Shown: piece by piece, positions 17,479 to 26,681 of the stretch
How positions within the stretch are numbered: position 1 is the first letter of the stretch
Layout of the letters: each line of letters starts with the position of its first letter
Assembly (NCBI GenBank): GCA_945862365.1
Contig: CAMAXK010000008.1
Location: forward strand, 1-61,194
From: Chlamydia trachomatis
Lineage (GTDB): Bacteria > Chlamydiota > Chlamydiia > Chlamydiales > 2-12-FULL-49-11
DNA: 61,194 nt
Direction of reading: 5' to 3'
Notes under the pieces: model-generated
What the model was told of the DNA's origin: nothing
Databases searched by the model: none
Seen by the model: only the letters and a program-made list of their open reading frames with translations
Position numbers and translations under genes: made by a program

Positions 17479-18341
17479 TGACGAAGCCTTGGGTCGAAAG
17501 CATCCCTTAAACCATTACCTAAAAGATTAAAGGCAAGCATAGTGATGCAGATAAATATTGCGGGCATAAAAAGACGCCACGGATAGTAGGCTAAAGATCC
17601 AAGACCATCACTTGCCATCATACCCCAGCTGGCAACAGGTGCTCTTACCCCAAGGCCTAAAAAGCTTAAAAAGGACTCAGTAAAAATAGCCGATGGGATC
17701 GTAAGGGTTACGGTTGTGATAATGGTTCCAAAGCAATTTGGGATGATATGTTGAAAAAGTATTCGCTTAGTAGAGGCTCCTAAAGATAGAGCCGCTAGTA
17801 CAAAATCTTGTTCTTTCAATCGTAAAGTCTCTGCCCGAGTGATCCTTGCCATATTGATCCATCCAGTAAGCGTCATAGCAATGATGATTGTACCAATTCC
17901 TTGCCCCATCACAACGGTTAAAAGGATGACAACAAGCAAGTAGGGGAGAGAATAGAAAATATCTGCTACCCTCATCATCAACTCTTCAGTTTTGCCCCCA
18001 CAAAGGCCTGCAAATGATCCATAAGCGACCCCAATGAACATATCGATTAAAGCTGCGGTAATGCCAACAAAAAGAGAAATACGGGCCCCCCACCAAATTC
18101 TAGCATAGATCGATCTACCCAGATCATCTGTGCCAAAAAGATGAGTCATGCTCGGAGGGGAGTTTTTTAGATGTAAATGCGTCTCGTAGTAGGTATTATC
18201 AGTAAAATAGGGTAAAAAAATAGAGCATAAGATTAAAAAGGAGAGAATATATAATCCTGCCATCGCCAAAGGATTTCTCTTTAATCGTTTCCAACTATCG
18301 GTGAGATAGCTTTCTTGAACTGCTTGATTACGATAATTCAT
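17475..18341 (-). CDS. oppC: Oligopeptide ABC transporter permease
   Basis: A 288-residue inner-membrane permease of the DppC/OppC type: an N-terminal segment (about 25-45), a periplasmic loop containing HLFGTDDLGRSIYARIWWGARISL, then five helices with the EAA coupling loop (AALSLGASTKRILFQHIIPNC). It overlaps oppB by 14 bases and oppD by four. The ATG at 18341 is the only good start. Confidence 0.93.
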   Translation of the reverse strand: MNYRNQAVQESYLTDSWKRLKRNPLAMAGLYILSFLILCSIFLPYFTDNTYYETHLHLKNSPPSMTHLFGTDDLGRSIYARIWWGARISLFVGITAALIDMFIGVAYGSFAGLCGGKTEELMMRVADIFYSLPYLLVVILLTVVMGQGIGTIIIAMTLTGWINMARITRAETLRLKEQDFVLAALSLGASTKRILFQHIIPNCFGTIITTVTLTIPSAIFTESFLSFLGLGVRAPVASWGMMASDGLGSLAYYPWRLFMPAIFICITMLAFNLLGNGLRDAFDPRLRQ

Positions 18342-19269
18342 AATTTTGGAACCTATCTTTAATACGTGGGTCTAAGAAAAAGTAAATAATATCGGTGATG
18401 GTGATGGATATTAGAAGGATGAAACTATAAAAAATTGTAAGTCCCATAATGATTGTGTAGTCACGATTAGTGATGCTAGAGACCATCCATCCACCAAGGC
18501 CAGGGATACCAAAGATTTTCTCCACAATAAAACTTCCTGTGATAATAGAGGCAAATAGGGTCCCTAAATAGGAGAGAACAGGAAGAAAACTGTTTTTAAG
18601 CACATGATTTTTCCAAATTTGATATTTAGAAAGACCTTTTGCCCTTGCCGTTAAAATGTATTCTTTTTGAAGTACCTCTACCATCGAAGCTCTTGTCATT
18701 CGAGCAATAAAAGCTGTTGGAAAGGCAGATAGAGCCAAGGCAGGTAAAATGATATGATAGATTGATCCCCATCTAGCAATCGGTAAAATCCCTAGTTTTA
18801 TCGCAAAAATATATTGCAAAAAAGTAGCTGTGATGAAACTTGGCACTGACATGCCACCAACGGCAAGTACCATGGCTAAATGATCTAAAAACTTGCCTTT
18901 GTAAAATGCTGCAATAGAGCCCCAAAATACTCCCCAAAATAATGCAAGAAAAAAGGCTACAAAACCAAGGGTAGCTGAAATAGGAAATCCCTCTTTAATA
19001 ATTTGATTGGTAGTTCTTCCCTCATATTTAAATGATGGCCCTAGATCTAGGGTTAAAAACCCTTTTATATACTTAACATATTGAATATGAAGAGGTTTAT
19101 CTAAACCATAATGCTCATATAAACTTTGCATAATCTCTTCAGGTATGGCCTGCTCTTGAGTAAATGGGTCACCGGGGATGGATTTCATTAAAAAAAAGGT
19201 GAGAGTTACCACAGTAAACAGAGTAATTGCGAAAAATAAAAGTTTTTTTAAAATGTACTTGTAAACCAA
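18328..19269 (-). CDS. oppB: Oligopeptide ABC transporter permease
   Basis: A 313-residue DppB/OppB-type permease: TM1 at about 8-30, then SIPGDPF and YGLDKPLHIQYVKY in the first loop, and an EAA motif (TARAKGLSKYQIWKNHVLKN). The only start is a TTG at 19269, directly after an in-frame stop, so translation is probably coupled to the LRR-sulfatase gene that ends 11 bases upstream. This places the sulfatase gene first in the operon. Confidence 0.9.
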   Translation of the reverse strand: MVYKYILKKLLFFAITLFTVVTLTFFLMKSIPGDPFTQEQAIPEEIMQSLYEHYGLDKPLHIQYVKYIKGFLTLDLGPSFKYEGRTTNQIIKEGFPISATLGFVAFFLALFWGVFWGSIAAFYKGKFLDHLAMVLAVGGMSVPSFITATFLQYIFAIKLGILPIARWGSIYHIILPALALSAFPTAFIARMTRASMVEVLQKEYILTARAKGLSKYQIWKNHVLKNSFLPVLSYLGTLFASIITGSFIVEKIFGIPGLGGWMVSSITNRDYTIIMGLTIFYSFILLISITITDIIYFFLDPRIKDRFQNYELS

Positions 19270-19280
19270 ATTCTAAAGCT

Positions 19281-21743
19281 CTAAGAGTTTTTATTTTCAG
19301 CAGTATAAAGAGTGTTTAAATATCTGTCAAAACAAGTGTGAGGGTTTATAAGTTTCTTTTGCAGGTAAAGAATCTGTTTTTCAGTGTTTTCTTCCACAAT
19401 TTGGGGAAGACGATCACAATCTATACAAAATAAGTTTTGCATCGATGGTGTGTGAAGTTTTTTCATCGTATCTTCTGTGATCAAAGAGCTACCGCTGATA
19501 AAAAAGGTGTGAATAGGAAGCTTATGAATTTGCTCAATCCCCTCATCAGAGATCTTGTAGCTTTTTTCAAGATGCAAAACCTCAAGCTTGGTATTTTTTA
19601 AATGAAAGAGCCCATCATCTGTGATATGTTCACAATGATCGGACATCAACACCTTGAGCAGGGGATTGGCAATATACTTTAAAGAGTTATCACAAAGGTG
19701 TTTAATTCCCGAAAGTATGATTTCTTCAAGAGGTTTATTTGAAAGAGCCTGAAAAAATTCCTCATTAAGAGTGTCTGCTTCTTTCAAATGTAGTTTTTGA
19801 AGGGGGACTTGTTTTACAAATTCAGCAAGAGCTTTTGTCGAAAAATTTGAGCACGAAATAGTTAGCTCATTTATTGGGTAATTGCAAAGATGAAGAAGGC
19901 ACGCATCGGTTAGATTACGACACCCTGCAATAGAAAGTGTTTTAATACCTTTAGGAAGTTGAAGTATATCGCTATCATCGATCATGATATTGTTATCCAA
20001 GGTCAGGGTGTCAAGGGTGTCTGGAAAGGGTAGATCAAGCGAAAAAATAAGGGGAGAGTTTTCTAAATAAAGGGCTTGAAGATCCTTGTTATTGGATAAA
20101 AAGTGAGCAATTTCGTGATTTGGAATGGATAGTGAGTTAAAGTTTAAAGATCGAAGATCTTCTTTCTCCGTACTAATTTTAGCCTCTTTAAAAAGTGGGG
20201 AAATAGTTTCATAAAGGGGGTGGTACCCTTGAAAAGTTTTATACTCATCAGAAGTTACCTCCCCAGATACTTTTATAATGGACTCATTCAGTAGATAAGC
20301 AACAGGCTTTTTTCTTTCCCTACAAAGGGAGCTACCTAGGCTGCTATTTTTTCCAGAAAAACCATATAAATCCATCAAAGTAGGAAGAAGATCTATCTGA
20401 CCGGCAACAGCCGTGATTTCCATGGCCTTAAATTCCCCACAATGAAGAGGGAGAATAAGAAGCGGTACATGAGTTACCTCTTTATCAAGAGATGGGGAGA
20501 GAAAAGGTTTTGCCTCATGGCCTTTAGGATAGCCATGATCTCCCATGATATAAAGATGGATAGGTACTTGTAATTTTCTTAATTGTTCTACAGCAGAAGA
20601 TAAAGCAAAATCTGTATATTCCATGGTTTTTTGAAAAGGGGAGCTGCCAAGCTTGGGTGTAAAATCATGTGGAAGAATAAATGGATGGTGATTAGTTACC
20701 GAGGCTGCGTGTATAAAAAGTGGACTTTTAGCCTCTTTGATGATAGTTGCCAGATGCTTGTATAAAAATGCATCATGAACACCCCAGCTAGTTCCATAAG
20801 CTTCTTTATTTGATTTTTTGATATCTTTTTCATCTAAGATTTCATCAAAAAGGTGATTTTTTAAAAACTGACCCTGATTTTCAAACTTATGACTACCTGC
20901 CTTCATAAATATGTTTTTATATCCATGATCCTTAAAGATATTGGGTAGACCACGAAGTGGGAGCGTAAGAACGCTAGAGGAGCTTTCTGTAAAATCGGTC
21001 CCAAAACAAGGTGGCAGACCATAAAGGGTAGCAAACATCGCCTTAAATGTTTGTGATGCACTCGCATAAAAGTTTGAAAAATAAATTCCTTGTTTAGAAA
21101 GGGCATCAAAGTGAGGGGTAATTTTTCCAATTTCCGTACTTTTAAAGGATTCAAGGTAGATAAAGACCACATGTGGGCTTTTTCCTGGAAGGGAAAAAAC
21201 CTTTTTTCCTGAAAATCCCGAGGTAAATTTTTCAAGAGGATAGTCACTATTGTGTTTATAAAAAATTTCATTCTCCGGCTCGGCGATCTTTTGACCCTTT
21301 TCAGCTTTTTTTTCTTTAAAAAGAAGGGTGATCAGTTGATAGGGGTAAGGAAGGAGCTTTTTAGGACAGATAAAAAGTAGAGGTAAAAGAAAAGCGCTCC
21401 AAATTGAAGTAGAAGTAAGTAGAAGGGGGTAGAATAAAAAGGTTAATATAAGAGCTGATAAAGCCCACAAAGGGATCTGCGTCTTAATAGAGTCTTTAAG
21501 GGATGAAAAATGTTTAATCAACTTTAACGCCTTTATATTTAGAGGATAATTAAAAATACGGATATGGAAAGCGTTGATAAAGCATAAAAGTAAAAATACA
21601 GGATAAAATGGAAATAGAGGGAGAATAGAAAATAAAGGGATTATTGAGAAAGTTGCAGCTAAGGCTAAAAGGGTATTTTTAAACGACTGCTTTTTAAAAA
21701 GTTGAAGAGCGAGGAAGGGGAGGATTAAAAGAATGGAATTCAT
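19281..21743 (-). CDS. LtaS/sulfatase-type membrane enzyme fused to an AMN1-like leucine-rich-repeat domain
   Basis: An 820-residue protein in three parts. Residues 1 to about 140 hold four or five membrane helices. Residues about 185-480 are an alkaline-phosphatase-superfamily domain of the phosphoglycerol-transferase/sulfatase type: Glu in FIYLESFKSTEIG, nucleophile Thr232 in SASQTFKAMFATLYG, and metal ligands in IMGDHGYPKGHE. Residues about 560-800 hold leucine-rich repeats with cysteine consensus (IKTLSIAGCRNLTDACLLHL, LKVLMSDHCEHITDDGLFHL). LtaS, YejM/PbgA and OpgB-like enzymes share the first two parts, but an LRR tail is not usual. The catalytic domain should face the periplasm, with the LRR following it. 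It is first in the opp operon. Substrate unknown. Confidence 0.82.
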   Translation of the reverse strand: MNSILLILPFLALQLFKKQSFKNTLLALAATFSIIPLFSILPLFPFYPVFLLLCFINAFHIRIFNYPLNIKALKLIKHFSSLKDSIKTQIPLWALSALILTFLFYPLLLTSTSIWSAFLLPLLFICPKKLLPYPYQLITLLFKEKKAEKGQKIAEPENEIFYKHNSDYPLEKFTSGFSGKKVFSLPGKSPHVVFIYLESFKSTEIGKITPHFDALSKQGIYFSNFYASASQTFKAMFATLYGLPPCFGTDFTESSSSVLTLPLRGLPNIFKDHGYKNIFMKAGSHKFENQGQFLKNHLFDEILDEKDIKKSNKEAYGTSWGVHDAFLYKHLATIIKEAKSPLFIHAASVTNHHPFILPHDFTPKLGSSPFQKTMEYTDFALSSAVEQLRKLQVPIHLYIMGDHGYPKGHEAKPFLSPSLDKEVTHVPLLILPLHCGEFKAMEITAVAGQIDLLPTLMDLYGFSGKNSSLGSSLCRERKKPVAYLLNESIIKVSGEVTSDEYKTFQGYHPLYETISPLFKEAKISTEKEDLRSLNFNSLSIPNHEIAHFLSNNKDLQALYLENSPLIFSLDLPFPDTLDTLTLDNNIMIDDSDILQLPKGIKTLSIAGCRNLTDACLLHLCNYPINELTISCSNFSTKALAEFVKQVPLQKLHLKEADTLNEEFFQALSNKPLEEIILSGIKHLCDNSLKYIANPLLKVLMSDHCEHITDDGLFHLKNTKLEVLHLEKSYKISDEGIEQIHKLPIHTFFISGSSLITEDTMKKLHTPSMQNLFCIDCDRLPQIVEENTEKQILYLQKKLINPHTCFDRYLNTLYTAENKNS

Positions 21744-21788
21744 AACTTAATCTAATGCAAAGAAAAGGCTTAAACTCAAGAAAAAGAT

Positions 21789-23063
21789 TTAGCTAATAGT
21801 ATGGGTATTTCGTACTTTTACATAAATCCCATGAGATACACCATTTAGAAAATCGTCGCTTATATTATAGTAGCTAAATTCTTCTGATATAAACATTTTC
21901 CTTGTAAAAAAATTTCTATTTCTAACTTTGAGAGATATAACACCTTCCCCTCCAATTATAGGCAAGGAAAACGTATTTTCGACCAAACTATCATTAAATT
22001 CAAACATATGAATTATAGGAAAAGCTGATTTCACTATATGACCACTTTTGCCATAATAAAAAATTACATATAAATCTTGTGTTGTTGGATTAGCATTAAA
22101 TTGTTCTATTAGTATTTGCTTATCTACTTTTTTTAAAAAGGCATTTTCCCCTTCCTTATTTTCAGGTGAGCTCTTACCAACCTCTGTTGCCATAAGAAGA
22201 AGGCTTAAAAGTCTAGATTCATCTTTTATATAATAGGGGAAAAAGGAAGATGGTTTTGTCTTAGGGGTCACAAGATCGTCTTCAAACTTCATATTTCCCT
22301 CTTTGGTAGTTAAGACAAATAATTTTGCAAAACGAACATCATTGGATAAATTTCTTAATAACGTATTAGGAACTATTCTCTTTGTTGTTTCTTGAAGAAA
22401 GAGATGACCTCCTCCATTTTTATCCAGATTTAAAATATGGAAAGTAGCAATAAAGGGTTGGATAATAAGATTACCTTCATTGTATTGTTGTAACCGTCTG
22501 GTTAAGTACTTGTTAAAAAAATAAGCTGCCCACTTTTGGGTGCTGGCGGGCTCGTTTCTTAACCCTAAATATCCATATTTATTTACAGTTATAGGTGTAA
22601 TGGGAAATCCTGCTGGAGGACTTGTTCTCAGTTTAAAGTATCTTTTAGTAAGTTTAGAGTATCTATTAGAGTTTTCTGAATTTTGAAATTTTTTCAAATA
22701 TTGTTCATGTGTAATACTAAGATCTGCTTCAAAAAAATCTAATTCAATTGTTTTGAAAAACCCAGGAGGTAGTTCTTCATTACTAAATACTTTAGAATGT
22801 TGATTTAAAACTTTTTCAGATACAGCTTCCACATTACCGGTTTTTACGTAAGTGTCCCACTTTATTTTTTTTATCTCTTTTTTCTGACGCGATACTTTTG
22901 CTGCCTTATATTTTCTTATCTGGATATCGGTTGCGCTCTGCAGAAATTGTAAATCTTTGCTCGGTATTTCTGCCAGTTCTTCCTTAGTAAAATGAGTAGA
23001 AATTGCAGGAATAATAGTAGTTGGACTTATTGAAAGTCTATGTAAATCAAAGTAATTATTCAT
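21789..23063 (-). CDS. Hypothetical protein of the accessory island
   Basis: A 424-residue soluble protein starting MNNYFDLHRLSISPTT (ATG at 23063; an upstream in-frame ATG at 23078 adds MLIII). No family is recognised. The first 40 residues are polar without a Sec signal; a Lys-rich stretch (RKYKAAKVSRQKKEIKKIKW) lies near 55-75; the C-terminal 140 residues look beta-rich. The N-terminus resembles that of the 26682-27290 protein (MDNYFNLGNEG). No Shine-Dalgarno is visible. Possible type III effector by context only. Confidence 0.6.
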   Translation of the reverse strand: MNNYFDLHRLSISPTTIIPAISTHFTKEELAEIPSKDLQFLQSATDIQIRKYKAAKVSRQKKEIKKIKWDTYVKTGNVEAVSEKVLNQHSKVFSNEELPPGFFKTIELDFFEADLSITHEQYLKKFQNSENSNRYSKLTKRYFKLRTSPPAGFPITPITVNKYGYLGLRNEPASTQKWAAYFFNKYLTRRLQQYNEGNLIIQPFIATFHILNLDKNGGGHLFLQETTKRIVPNTLLRNLSNDVRFAKLFVLTTKEGNMKFEDDLVTPKTKPSSFFPYYIKDESRLLSLLLMATEVGKSSPENKEGENAFLKKVDKQILIEQFNANPTTQDLYVIFYYGKSGHIVKSAFPIIHMFEFNDSLVENTFSLPIIGGEGVISLKVRNRNFFTRKMFISEEFSYYNISDDFLNGVSHGIYVKVRNTHTIS

Positions 23064-23186
23064 AATAATTATTAACAAAATCAGTTATTAATTATACAAT
23101 TGTATTAACTTCAACAATTAATTAAAAGAAATTAAAATAAAAGCATTTGCTATGATAAAAAATACCTTTCAGTATAGAATGGAAGG

Positions 23187-23720
23187 ATGAATATTTCTAA
23201 TAAATACACACCTATAATTGGAACCCTTGGCTATGTTTTATCTCCAGATGGTTCTAAAGTACTTATGATTCATAGAAATAAAAGAGCAGGGGATGATCAT
23301 CTAGGTAAATATAATGGCCTTGGCGGTAAAATGGATAGAAATGAGGATGTTTTCTCATCGATGGCAAGAGAGCTTTACGAAGAGGCGGGCATTGTCCCCC
23401 TTCAGATGACCCTTAGAGGCACCATTAATTGGACCGGTTTTGGGAAAAATGGGGAAGACTGGCTCGGGTTTATCTTTTTGATAAAAAGCTATACCGGCCA
23501 GGTAAAGACATCTTGTGAGGAAGGGGATTTACAGTGGGTTTTAAAAGATAAAATCTTAGAATATCCTTTATGGGAAGGGGATAGACATTTTCTCCCCCTT
23601 GTCTTTGATGAAGAAAAGCCCCCCTTTCATGGAATCATGCCCTATAAAGGAGAAAAAATGCTCTCCTTTTCCATCTACAATGAATTCCACCCGTTTATCG
23701 AGAATTTCCCGCACGTATAG
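23187..23720 (+). CDS. Nudix hydrolase, MTH1/8-oxo-dGTP-phosphatase-like
   Basis: A 177-residue Nudix protein with a complete box at about 47-69 (GKMDRNED ... ARELYEEAGI), which binds Mg2+ and cleaves a nucleoside diphosphate linked to another moiety. GKYNGLGGKMDRNED is typical of the MTH1/MutT2-like group that sanitises oxidised purine nucleotides; the exact substrate is inference. The Shine-Dalgarno-like GGAAGG abuts the ATG, an unusually short spacing. Its last 26 bases overlap the 3' end of the convergent gene at 23695. Confidence 0.9.
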   Translation: MNISNKYTPIIGTLGYVLSPDGSKVLMIHRNKRAGDDHLGKYNGLGGKMDRNEDVFSSMARELYEEAGIVPLQMTLRGTINWTGFGKNGEDWLGFIFLIKSYTGQVKTSCEEGDLQWVLKDKILEYPLWEGDRHFLPLVFDEEKPPFHGIMPYKGEKMLSFSIYNEFHPFIENFPHV

Positions 23721-24876
23721 CATTATTAGCAGTTAGAATTTTTTCATTGCGATATTGTGCTAATTGAATTCTCTGTGCTTCTGAAGTTTCGGCATCTACT
23801 GGGTATTTATCAGTTCCTTTAAGACAATTTTGCTCTTCAAGAGCGTATGAATGAGAAACAGATGTATGACCTTTTGGGTGAATATTTGAGTCTTTGATAA
23901 AATCCATGGTGCTAGTATATAGTTGCTTCTTTTCCTCTTCAGTAAGCTCTAATTGATTTCTTTTTAAACAAAGATTTGCTTCCGTGATGTTTTTTCTTTC
24001 CAGTAACATTCTTTTTGAACTCTTAGGATCTTTTGATAGGGTTACAATTGTAGTACCTTCTGTCAGTAAAATGATCTCAACTCTATTTGTTTTTTTATGA
24101 ACAGTCAGTATAGGACTGTAATTATTTCTATTACGAAAATTATCACTTGTTTGATTTTCAACAGCTTTGTGTAGTTCGCTACCTTCTAGAAGCAATTTTT
24201 TTGGATTAGCTATTTCTGACCAAATCCTATTATAAATCCTTACAATAGGTACTTTAGTAATATCTTCTTTATCAAAACTAATTTTCGAATCTCTTTTAGA
24301 CAGATTAAGTTCCCGAATTTCTCCTCTTGATAGAAATGGTTGATAATCTGCGCGAGCAAATTCTGCAGCTTCAATAATTCTTTTATTGATTCTATTTGAA
24401 AGCTTTAATCGCATAGTAAATTCAGGAGCTATTCTTAATGCCATTTTTCTTTCCGAAGGATCACTAATTTCATTAACAATCTCATCATGTTTTTGGATAA
24501 ATTCTTTGAGTGAATCAGATCTTTGATCTTCGGGAACAAGGGATAACAAGGCGTAGGGGAATCTACGGCTGGATAAAGTTACAGTGTGCGGTTTAACTGA
24601 TTCACTCCCATCGTCAGAGAGTTCTTTTACTAAAATATCCTGTGGATATCTAGGATCCTCACTTCCGAAACGAACATGTTTTTTTTCCTTAGATTCAGGA
24701 GAAATGAGCGAGATCTTACCCGGCTGTCGTACAAGTTGAGGGAATCGTTGATTAGCAATATTTTCAGTCTTTATTGTCGTAGATTTAGATCCACCCCCAC
24801 CTTGAGAGGTAGAGCCAATTTCAGGTAATTTGATAGATGGAACAGACCCCAGTGCTTGATTAGAATTGACGCTCAT
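23695..24876 (-). CDS. Hypothetical protein with disordered N-terminus, accessory island
   Basis: A 393-residue protein starting MSVNSNQALGSVPS (ATG at 24876; a GTG at 24882 is the alternative). Residues 1-90 are low complexity (STSQGGGGSKSTT) and probably disordered; the rest is soluble, charged and helical. The segment TTIVTLSKDPKS ... KNITEANLCLKRNQLEL weakly resembles the C-terminus of the 25180 protein, suggesting a shared domain. No signal peptide, no membrane segment, no enzyme motif. A strong promoter lies upstream at 24917-24945. Candidate secreted effector by composition only. Confidence 0.65.
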   Translation of the reverse strand: MSVNSNQALGSVPSIKLPEIGSTSQGGGGSKSTTIKTENIANQRFPQLVRQPGKISLISPESKEKKHVRFGSEDPRYPQDILVKELSDDGSESVKPHTVTLSSRRFPYALLSLVPEDQRSDSLKEFIQKHDEIVNEISDPSERKMALRIAPEFTMRLKLSNRINKRIIEAAEFARADYQPFLSRGEIRELNLSKRDSKISFDKEDITKVPIVRIYNRIWSEIANPKKLLLEGSELHKAVENQTSDNFRNRNNYSPILTVHKKTNRVEIILLTEGTTIVTLSKDPKSSKRMLLERKNITEANLCLKRNQLELTEEEKKQLYTSTMDFIKDSNIHPKGHTSVSHSYALEEQNCLKGTDKYPVDAETSEAQRIQLAQYRNEKILTANNAIRAGNSR

Positions 24877-24916
24877 ACTCACCCATTATTAATTAACTCA
24901 TATTATTATAATATTT

Positions 24917-24945
24917 ATTATAACATATCATAATTAATTTTTCAA
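24917..24945 (-). promoter_or_regulatory. Sigma-70/sigma-66-type promoter
   Basis: On the minus strand TTGAAA (24945-24940) and TATAAT (24922-24917) are 17 bases apart, the same hexamers as the promoter at 537. The -10 is preceded by TATGT, as in the promoter at 27321. The start site would be near 24910, about 34 bases before the ATG at 24876. Confidence 0.65.
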
Positions 24946-25001
24946 TAATTGATGTATGTAACTAATATTCATATGTTTGTATTTTTATTAAAAATATCAA
25001 A

Positions 25002-25179
25002 TTAATTGCTTTTAGGTATAAATTGAATAGTTGTAAGTATTTGATTAGCAACAATTTGCGTGTTTTCTAAGTTGTAATTAATGCTAACATCATTAGAAAC
25101 AGGTAAAATTTTTAAATAAGCCTCTGCGATCCCTCAATTCCAATAGGTAATGATGAGATCATTTATATTCTTCTTTTGA
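25002..25179 (-). pseudogene. Decayed 3' remnant of a paralogue of the 25180 gene
   Basis: This stretch has no intact gene, but bases 25133-25002 (minus) translate to 43 residues ending in TAA and containing KILPVSND, NYNLENTQI and ILTTIQ. The intact gene immediately upstream ends KIRVVTKG, RFNLQNSQI, LLKTLLN in the same order and spacing. The frame runs further upstream through an in-frame TGA (25134-25136). It is best read as the tail of a duplicated gene that has lost its body. The rest of 24883-25001 is AT-rich promoter sequence. Confidence 0.5.
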
Positions 25180-25752
25180 TTAATTAAGTAAGGTTTTTAG
25201 AAGTTTTTTTATAGCAATTTGCGAATTTTGCAAATTAAATCTCTTAATATTGCCTTTAGTAACTACGCGTATTTTCTTATTAGGATTGCTGTCAATTTCT
25301 TCTTTTTGAAGATGTACAACTGCTTTTTCTTTATCGAATGTCATTGTATAGTAATGACTATCGGTTGCTGTTAAGACTAAACTTTTCTGTTTTGATTTAG
25401 TATTTGTTAAGAGAAAGGGTCTATAAATATCATTGCCCTCATCTAAAGAAGTCACAGTCTTCATATTATTATGAAATGGTGACCCGATTACAATAGGAGC
25501 GACACCCCTTTTTTTATATAGATGGTAAGTAAGTAAGCTTTTACCTTGATTATAGCAGGACAATAAATTCCTTAAACAAGTGGGTACCTCTTTGAATGGC
25601 TTTGTATCGTAAGTTATTTCAACATAGACTTTTTCTTCCTCAGCAATGACAGTACGGCCTGCAAAGATCGCACCAGGTTTTGCTGAATAATCAGCTTCCT
25701 GTGTTTTATCAAAAAATGCTGCATGTGTTTTAGGTGATAAGGCAAGTGACAT
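25180..25752 (-). CDS. Hypothetical protein of the accessory-island operon
   Basis: A 190-residue protein starting MSLALSPKTHAAFFDKTQ; the ATG at 25752 has AAAGGAG just upstream, while an upstream in-frame start at 25785 would overlap the preceding gene. No family recognised. It is mixed alpha/beta without signal peptide or membrane segment; the C-terminus (NIKRFNLQNSQIAIKKL) has a decayed copy just downstream. Third gene of a minus-strand operon with 26682 and 25773. Confidence 0.65.
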   Translation of the reverse strand: MSLALSPKTHAAFFDKTQEADYSAKPGAIFAGRTVIAEEEKVYVEITYDTKPFKEVPTCLRNLLSCYNQGKSLLTYHLYKKRGVAPIVIGSPFHNNMKTVTSLDEGNDIYRPFLLTNTKSKQKSLVLTATDSHYYTMTFDKEKAVVHLQKEEIDSNPNKKIRVVTKGNIKRFNLQNSQIAIKKLLKTLLN

Positions 25753-25772
25753 ATTTTTATTCTCCTTTAATT

Positions 25773-26678
25773 TTAATAAAACCATTTAATTGAATCAGCA
25801 GCTACCTCATCAAAAAGGTTATCTATATTTTGGTCCTTAATATCACTATCTTCTTGTGAAATTTCGAAAAATTCATTTTCTATAAGCTCAAGAACAAATC
25901 TTGATATTGCTTTCTCAAAATGACTCTGTCCTTGTAAAGCATCCTTTTCTTCAATGGATCCAGGTTTATTTTTTTTAATGTCAGTATATTTCATACAACT
26001 TTGGTTCAGCTGTTGTTTTAAATCAGCAGCCTCTTGGCTGGCGTTTAGGATAAAGAGAACATTATTTGTAATTTTTGCTACATAACTTTTGTGCTTAGAT
26101 TTACACTCAACGCTTACAGTTGGGGTGGTCTGTGATGGGGCAGATTCATCATAGGAGCTGTCATCATCGCTGCTGCTGATATCTACAGAAAGGTCAGGTG
26201 TGGTAAACCAATCTAGGAATTCGGAGTTATATTTTTCTATTTCATTAACAATGGTTCCAACATTTTCGTAGTAAAGCTCTAATTTATTTTCACTTGAGGA
26301 TTTACGATTAATATATTTGGTGTAATAGTCACAGACTTTATTAATGAGATCCTTTTCAATCTCATGAATTTTTTTATCGATACTTTCTCTCAGTTGAGTT
26401 AACTCTGCAGGTTTTGTAACTGAAAGAAAAGCAGTCTTTAAGGCTAAACAAACCGTGTTCTTTTTACACCATCTAAGCCTTTCTGCAACTACCTCAGTGC
26501 ATTTACGAGTAATATGGTTTTTTTTTAAACGAAGACATATACCTATGCGACCAATATTTCCTGTGGTTTTATCCCTTGATCGCTCCTTAATTGAATAGCT
26601 TGTCACAGAAGATTTCTCAAAGGGGTCACCGATAAAATACTGCGATTCAGAGGCTGTAGAAAAATGAACTTTAGGCAT
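25773..26678 (-). CDS. Hypothetical protein with acidic serine tract
   Basis: A 301-residue protein; the ATG has AAGGAG upstream. The N-terminal half is basic and helical (RLRWCKKNTVCLALK near 65). An acidic, serine-rich, probably disordered stretch (DISSSDDDSSYDES) lies at about 164-177, and the C-terminus is acidic and helical. No signal peptide or known domain. Such Ser/Asp tracts resemble casein-kinase sites and would fit a protein acting in a host cell (inference). It starts three bases after the stop of 26682. Confidence 0.65.
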   Translation of the reverse strand: MPKVHFSTASESQYFIGDPFEKSSVTSYSIKERSRDKTTGNIGRIGICLRLKKNHITRKCTEVVAERLRWCKKNTVCLALKTAFLSVTKPAELTQLRESIDKKIHEIEKDLINKVCDYYTKYINRKSSSENKLELYYENVGTIVNEIEKYNSEFLDWFTTPDLSVDISSSDDDSSYDESAPSQTTPTVSVECKSKHKSYVAKITNNVLFILNASQEAADLKQQLNQSCMKYTDIKKNKPGSIEEKDALQGQSHFEKAISRFVLELIENEFFEISQEDSDIKDQNIDNLFDEVAADSIKWFY

Positions 26679-26681
26679 CGT

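Noticed and set aside
20903-21271. Minus-strand frame inside the sulfatase-LRR gene
   Set aside because: A shifted frame in the same strand inside a gene with full catalytic motifs; its translation has no domain.
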